Of a stretch of DNA of 64,000 nt, positions 60,110 through 64,000 are shown piece after piece; position 1 is the stretch's first letter, and every line of letters starts with the position of its first letter. A program made the position numbers and the translations under genes. Below the pieces are notes generated by a model that was not told the DNA's origin, made no database searches, and worked only from the letters and a program-made list of their open reading frames with translations. The DNA is from Colletes latitarsis. Its lineage: Eukaryota; Arthropoda; Insecta; Hymenoptera; Colletidae. Location of the stretch: assembly GCF_051014445.1 (NCBI RefSeq), contig NC_135147.1:26750479-26814478 (forward strand). The letters run 5' to 3'.

Positions 60110-61779
60110 TTTATTATAAACACGTACCAGGAGCAGCTTACAAAAGTATCTGTACAGAACGTTTAATAGTTATTTAAGTAATTGAAAGTTTTAATGGGAA
60201 GTTAGACCACCCTTTGTTTTCATCATCCGTTAGGGTTTTCACGTGACAAGGAGTGCATCGACTCGCGTTACAGGGTAATTAATCGTCTCCCCTAATAACG
60301 TACAAGCGCGCTAAATTAAATATAGATTCTTTCCCACGTCATGGGGATCCCATGTCGAAGACAGTTCACCACTCACGGTCTCGGTCCGCGGTAGCGCGTC
60401 TGTCGAAGTATATCATGTATTATTCATCGTTCGGGGACCGTTCGAACCACGCAGGAAATAGTAATGCAGTCGGCAGGGCCCACTCACCAGCATTATGCGC
60501 TTGTTTTCTACTTTCGCGTTGATTTCGGTTACTCTCTCGCGAAGAGACGAATTGCAATAGCTTCTGTAAACTAATGGGTGTTCCCCGTTCGCGATTATCT
60601 GTTTCTGTCTCGGACGTTGACGATAAGGCGTCGCGTAATCGATGCTCCTTCCGTCAGAATGAATTTCGTTTTGCCGTAAGACACCCTGTATATGTCACGA
60701 GCGTTCCGTGTACCTTTCGTCACCCGCACCTGTTTGTAGAAAGTCGCCGACGATCCGCCATACTTCCTCGGAAGATCAATCGCATCGCAAAGAGTCGCTC
60801 GTCCACGCGAGGCGCGAAAAATGTTTGCGGCTCGACCGACCGCAAGCGACAGAGTGTAAAATCGTGCATGTCTCGTATATGCCGCCGGCACCTAACAAGC
60901 CAGCCTTTGTAACGGATTGAGAAACGACCGATGGAAACGCGGTTGAACATTCGATGGGACGAGCATCGTGCCAAAGAAGGGTTCGCGAAGAGAACGACGA
61001 CGGAAGAAGTTTTATATTCGCCCAGGCCCCTCGGAATTTATTCGCTGACGCTCGAACTTGTCGTTTTCAGGAAACGGCGGGACAAATATGGCAGCTCGAT
61101 GCACCGTGTGAATTTCGTCTGAAAGAAGTTTCGTTCCGTCTACGAAGAAGCTGAATAGAAGAACAATACGTTGGACGTCGCGTCGAAGAAGACGACGAAA
61201 CGAGGTATTCCATAGATTGTTGCTATATGCAGAAATCAATTACGCTAGGTGGGACTTTCAATCGTTCGAAACTTTGTTTTCAGCAATTTAATCGACAATA
61301 GCGGACGCTGCTGATTCCCGTGCCTCGAATTCCTCTTATAATCGCGCAAGTAGCAGCGGATGATTTTATTAAAGACAGACACGCTTCGTTCCCGATAAAC
61401 ATCTGGCGGATTTATCTTCTAGTAAATCGGAGACAGGCCCCGTCGACATATTTTACGGCACGGTCGACCGATACCGATCTACCTTCGAGACTCGAATATC
61501 GTACACGCGGATATATGGAAATCAGAATTCGGATTAGCAAATAAGGTGAAAAGAAAGATCGGTGGAAGGAACCAGTTTTTAAACGTCTTTGGCCGGGGTC
61601 CTCCTTCTGGTTTCTTCTTCCATTCTCTTTCGTACTTCGTCTTCTATTCCCCCCTCCTCCGGGCCTCTTCCTCCACCACTTCGTCTCGCCTCTCCCCTTC
61701 TTCTCCCTTCCTCGTCCCGAGAGTCTGTCTTTGCATTTGGCAAAGAGAATTCACGGTTGCAGTTTGGACTTTGCTCGGA
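60110..61779. other. Intergenic upstream of shifted, no recognised gene
   Basis: Frames of 60-112 codons occur on both strands (for example 60574-60912) but overlap antiparallel and lack recognisable motifs. A single accccctgta-like terminus at about 60680 has no visible partner. Confidence 0.35.
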
Positions 61780-61800
61780 GGGGGGGGGGGGGGGGGGGGG
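61780..61800. repeat. Poly-G run of 21 bases
   Basis: Uninterrupted G on the plus strand, preceded by a C/T-rich tract at 61,600-61,730. Its length is likely unstable in assembly. Confidence 0.9.
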
Positions 61801-62604
61801 CTTGACATCGAGCTCTATCGTTTGCTTATCGGTGTCCCAGACTCTTCTTAAGTAGTTTCGGCTACTCGGAAGGAGGCGTACAGAAACTTCACTCGACGAT
61901 GTTCTTTCGCGGACCTATATGACTGGGAGACGTTTGCTCTGTTCCCGAGACAGAGTACCGTACTATCCCGAGTAGCGATGGGAACGATACAGACTCGATG
62001 CTATCGATTATGGTTCAGTGGCTAGAACGACGAACAGTGAGTTCCGTTGGCACACGAAACAAAAGCTTTCAAATTAATCTCTATCGACTTTATTGGAAAG
62101 CTATATAATCATATTACACAAGTAGCCAAGAAAAAGAAAGTTGCGCAAACAAACTCGAGATGCGAAGTATCCGCACGCCTCTAGTCGCGTCACTTTCATG
62201 CCAAATCGATCGGTTCTCGCGACCCATGTCAGGGATTTTGTTGAAATCAGAGTATGATGTAGACCGCATAGAATTAGGGAGGGTTTAAGTTATCGCGTAT
62301 CGAAATGTGTTTCATTAGGGAATCTGCAGAAAAGAAAACAATTCTCGAAAAATGGGTAATAGTAATAGTATAGCAACGATAGTCGAGTTCGATTGTTTAG
62401 AGTTTTAGCAGTGGGCGTTCGAATACTTTGGCGAGCCACTATAAATGGCCACCGCCGCATAACAGCTTCAAACAGTTATTTTCGGAAGTTTTTCAGCCTC
62501 GAGACGGAATCGTTGTGCACGCACCCTTATCCCCGAACGTATCGGGACCCCTTAAGAAGATAAAGATCTCGCTCGCGGTCTCACGGGCAAGAAGACGGGC
62601 TGTT
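61801..62604. other. Upstream region of shifted
   Basis: No gene recognised. Probably promoter-proximal DNA of the gene starting at 63234. Confidence 0.3.
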
Positions 62605-62658
<54 letters not shown>

Positions 62659-62665
62659 GCAGCAG
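62605..62665. repeat. (CAG)n repeat upstream of shifted
   Basis: About 20 CAG units with a CAACAACAG interruption. It lies about 570 bases before the start codon, probably in the 5' UTR or promoter. In one frame it reads as alanine, but that frame has no other coding signs. Confidence 0.9.
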
Positions 62666-62679
62666 GCCTTTTCTCATTG

Positions 62680-62701
62680 AGTCAGTCAGTCAGTCAGTCA
62701 G
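62680..62701. repeat. (AGTC)n microsatellite
   Basis: agtcagtcagtcagtcagtc run of about 5.5 units, 15 bases after the CAG repeat. Confidence 0.9.
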
Positions 62702-63147
62702 TTTGCCGCAGCGACGCGGCCCGTACACACGTGTGTATGCGCGTCTCGTTGACCGAACGCCGCGCTAGCCTGGGGGTTGCTGCATTATCGACAGAGAGAG
62801 GCTGTGCGCGGACGAGCGAGCGAGCATCGGCAATTGGTCGTCGGTCAACCGGTCGGTCGTTCGTTCGATCGCGAGTTGATCCCCACTGAACCACCGGCGG
62901 CCGCATCGTGTCTCTCTCTCCACCGGTTGTGTCAGCTCGTTAGATTGCGTGCGTGAGAACGTGCCCGTTCATCTCGAGCTTCTCGCCGTGAAATCCCGAA
63001 TTTCACGCGTCGAATCGCAGCGTGTTCCTCGATCTCTCTCTTTACGCGTACGCGCGCACCGCCGAAGGGGAGACACACAGACAGAGGCGCGCACACTGCC
63101 GTTTCGACGTGCCACAACCAGGGCCCCGCGCGCGCAAGCGAGCGAGG

Positions 63148-63169
63148 AAGAGAGAGAGAGAGAGAGAGA
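63148..63169. repeat. (GA)n run near the shifted start
   Basis: Eleven GA/AG units about 65 bases before the ATG. GAGA-type runs are common in insect promoters and 5' UTRs, but no factor binding can be claimed. Confidence 0.85.
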
Positions 63170-63233
63170 TTTACGTAGGCCACAAGGGGCGCTAGTCATA
63201 AACCGTGTAACACCTGGCGGCACGTCGTTAATT

Positions 63234-63387
63234 ATGCAGTGGGCCGCAGCCGCCCTGGCCTCGGCGGCGATCGCTCTGCTCCTGGACACGGCGGCCGCGA
63301 GGCATCACCATCGTTCCGGCAATGGGCACAAACCGTCCGGTGACATCTCCCTCTGGATCGACCAGCAACAGATTAAAATGTTCAGCG
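63234..63387 (+). CDS. shf: Shifted / WIF1-like, first coding exon (partial gene)
   Basis: The ATG at 63234 opens a clear signal peptide (MQWAAAALASAAIALLLDTA). A His/Arg-rich stretch and then ISLWIDQQQIKMFSG follow, which is the start of a WIF domain as in fly Shifted and vertebrate WIF1. The exon ends at a good donor (cagcg|gtgagt) after 51 codons plus one base. The rest of the WIF domain and the EGF repeats lie beyond the window. Known role in flies: a secreted protein that stabilises Hedgehog with glypicans and aids its spread; vertebrate WIF1 binds Wnts. An in-frame extension upstream exists, but the signal peptide fixes this start. Only one exon is visible, so the call rests on a short motif. 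Confidence 0.75.
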
Positions 63388-64000
63388 GTGAGTCGCTTTC
63401 CGCGTACGCCGGCACACGGGATTACGTTGCGCGAAACGTCCGCTCGCCGTTCGTTGGCGCGATTCATTTTGGAGAACCCGGCCGAGATACGCGTACGAAT
63501 AATTCGGAAACCGTTTCGTTGCGGTTCCTCGAACCGAAGATCGATTAATTTTAACCATGCTCACGGCGTTACGCTTCGGGACGTTTATCTCGCTGTCGTT
63601 TCGCCAATTTTTTTTTTATCGACATTTCAACAGATCGTGCATTAGCTTCTGATTTCTGCAATAAGGAAAGACACGTAAAAATAGCTGAATTGCGCGTAGA
63701 CCTACTGGAACGAAATACTAACACTTGATTTATGGAACCTGTAAATATTATTTGTTAGTCAATGACGCGAATATATGTATCGTGTTTTATCGGATACCGT
63801 TTGTTGAGTATTTAGATGGCGATACAACCTTATCGTTCTCGAATGTCTACACTTACGTATATCTTGTATGCCATCTCGTTACAGTGATACTTCGATTTAA
63901 CGGATTATAGGATTTAGCAGACAAAATAATACGGTCTTACGTCAGCACATCCCCAAGTTATGTATATGCAGTTCGGTTCTCATATCCGTGTTACTTTAAA
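63388..64000 (+). other. First intron of shifted, start
   Basis: AT-rich sequence after the donor at 63388, with no further exon recognised to the window end. Confidence 0.6.

Noticed and set aside
61546..61855. Gly- and Ser-rich frames around 61,600-61,850
   Set aside because: They result from the poly-G run and the C/T-rich tract before it.
62428..62889. 153-codon frame with a poly-alanine run
   Set aside because: The alanines come from the CAG repeat read out of frame. No domain or splice link to shifted is seen.
1..64000. tRNA, rRNA, microRNA or CRISPR array
   Set aside because: No tRNA A/B box pairs, no known conserved microRNA seeds with a hairpin, and no regularly spaced repeats were found by eye.

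Overview
The window is insect nuclear DNA, most likely from a hymenopteran (bee-like). Genes are intron-rich with GT..AG junctions. Introns and intergenic DNA are AT-rich and carry many short inverted-repeat elements beginning ACAGGGTG. The recognisable proteins are conserved insect genes: rolling stone-like, calcium-channel alpha2delta, a mitochondrial release factor, an Sfmbt-type MBT protein, neuroglian and Shifted. No bacterial, viral or CRISPR features are seen. Exon boundaries were read by hand from splice signals, reading phase and family similarity. All joins keep one open frame, but no transcript evidence was available.

Layout. 14-853 (-) is a complete single-exon rolling stone-like membrane protein. 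854-7168 has no recognised gene but holds a near-perfect 132-bp palindrome, a diverged tandem repeat and a 1.5-kb fold-back element. 7169-18117 (+) and 20616-31261 (+) are two tandem alpha2delta paralogs of about 1,223 and 1,217 residues, with 13 and 18 coding exons. 33511-34977 (-) is a two-exon mitochondrial RF1-type release factor. 38025-41793 (+) is a seven-exon four-MBT/SLED/SAM Polycomb-group protein of 910 residues. 46689-53345 (+) is neuroglian, with six Ig domains, five FN3 domains, a membrane segment and two alternative FIGQY-bearing last exons. It is followed by a long 3' UTR reaching about 56190. 53346-63233 is otherwise repeat-bearing non-coding DNA. 63234-63387 (+) is the first coding exon of shifted (WIF-domain protein), which runs out of the window.

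How the genes relate. There is no operon logic here. The clear functional unit is the alpha2delta pair, which probably arose by tandem duplication and then diverged in intron number, in an acidic insert and in small optional exons. The other genes act in separate processes: mitochondrial translation termination, Polycomb silencing, neuronal adhesion and Hedgehog/Wnt-type extracellular signalling. The points most worth a second look are two candidate optional exons (57 and 33 nt) in the second alpha2delta gene, the alternative neuroglian tails, the apparent absence of an FCS zinc finger in the Sfmbt model, and the fold-back repeat family lying inside introns.
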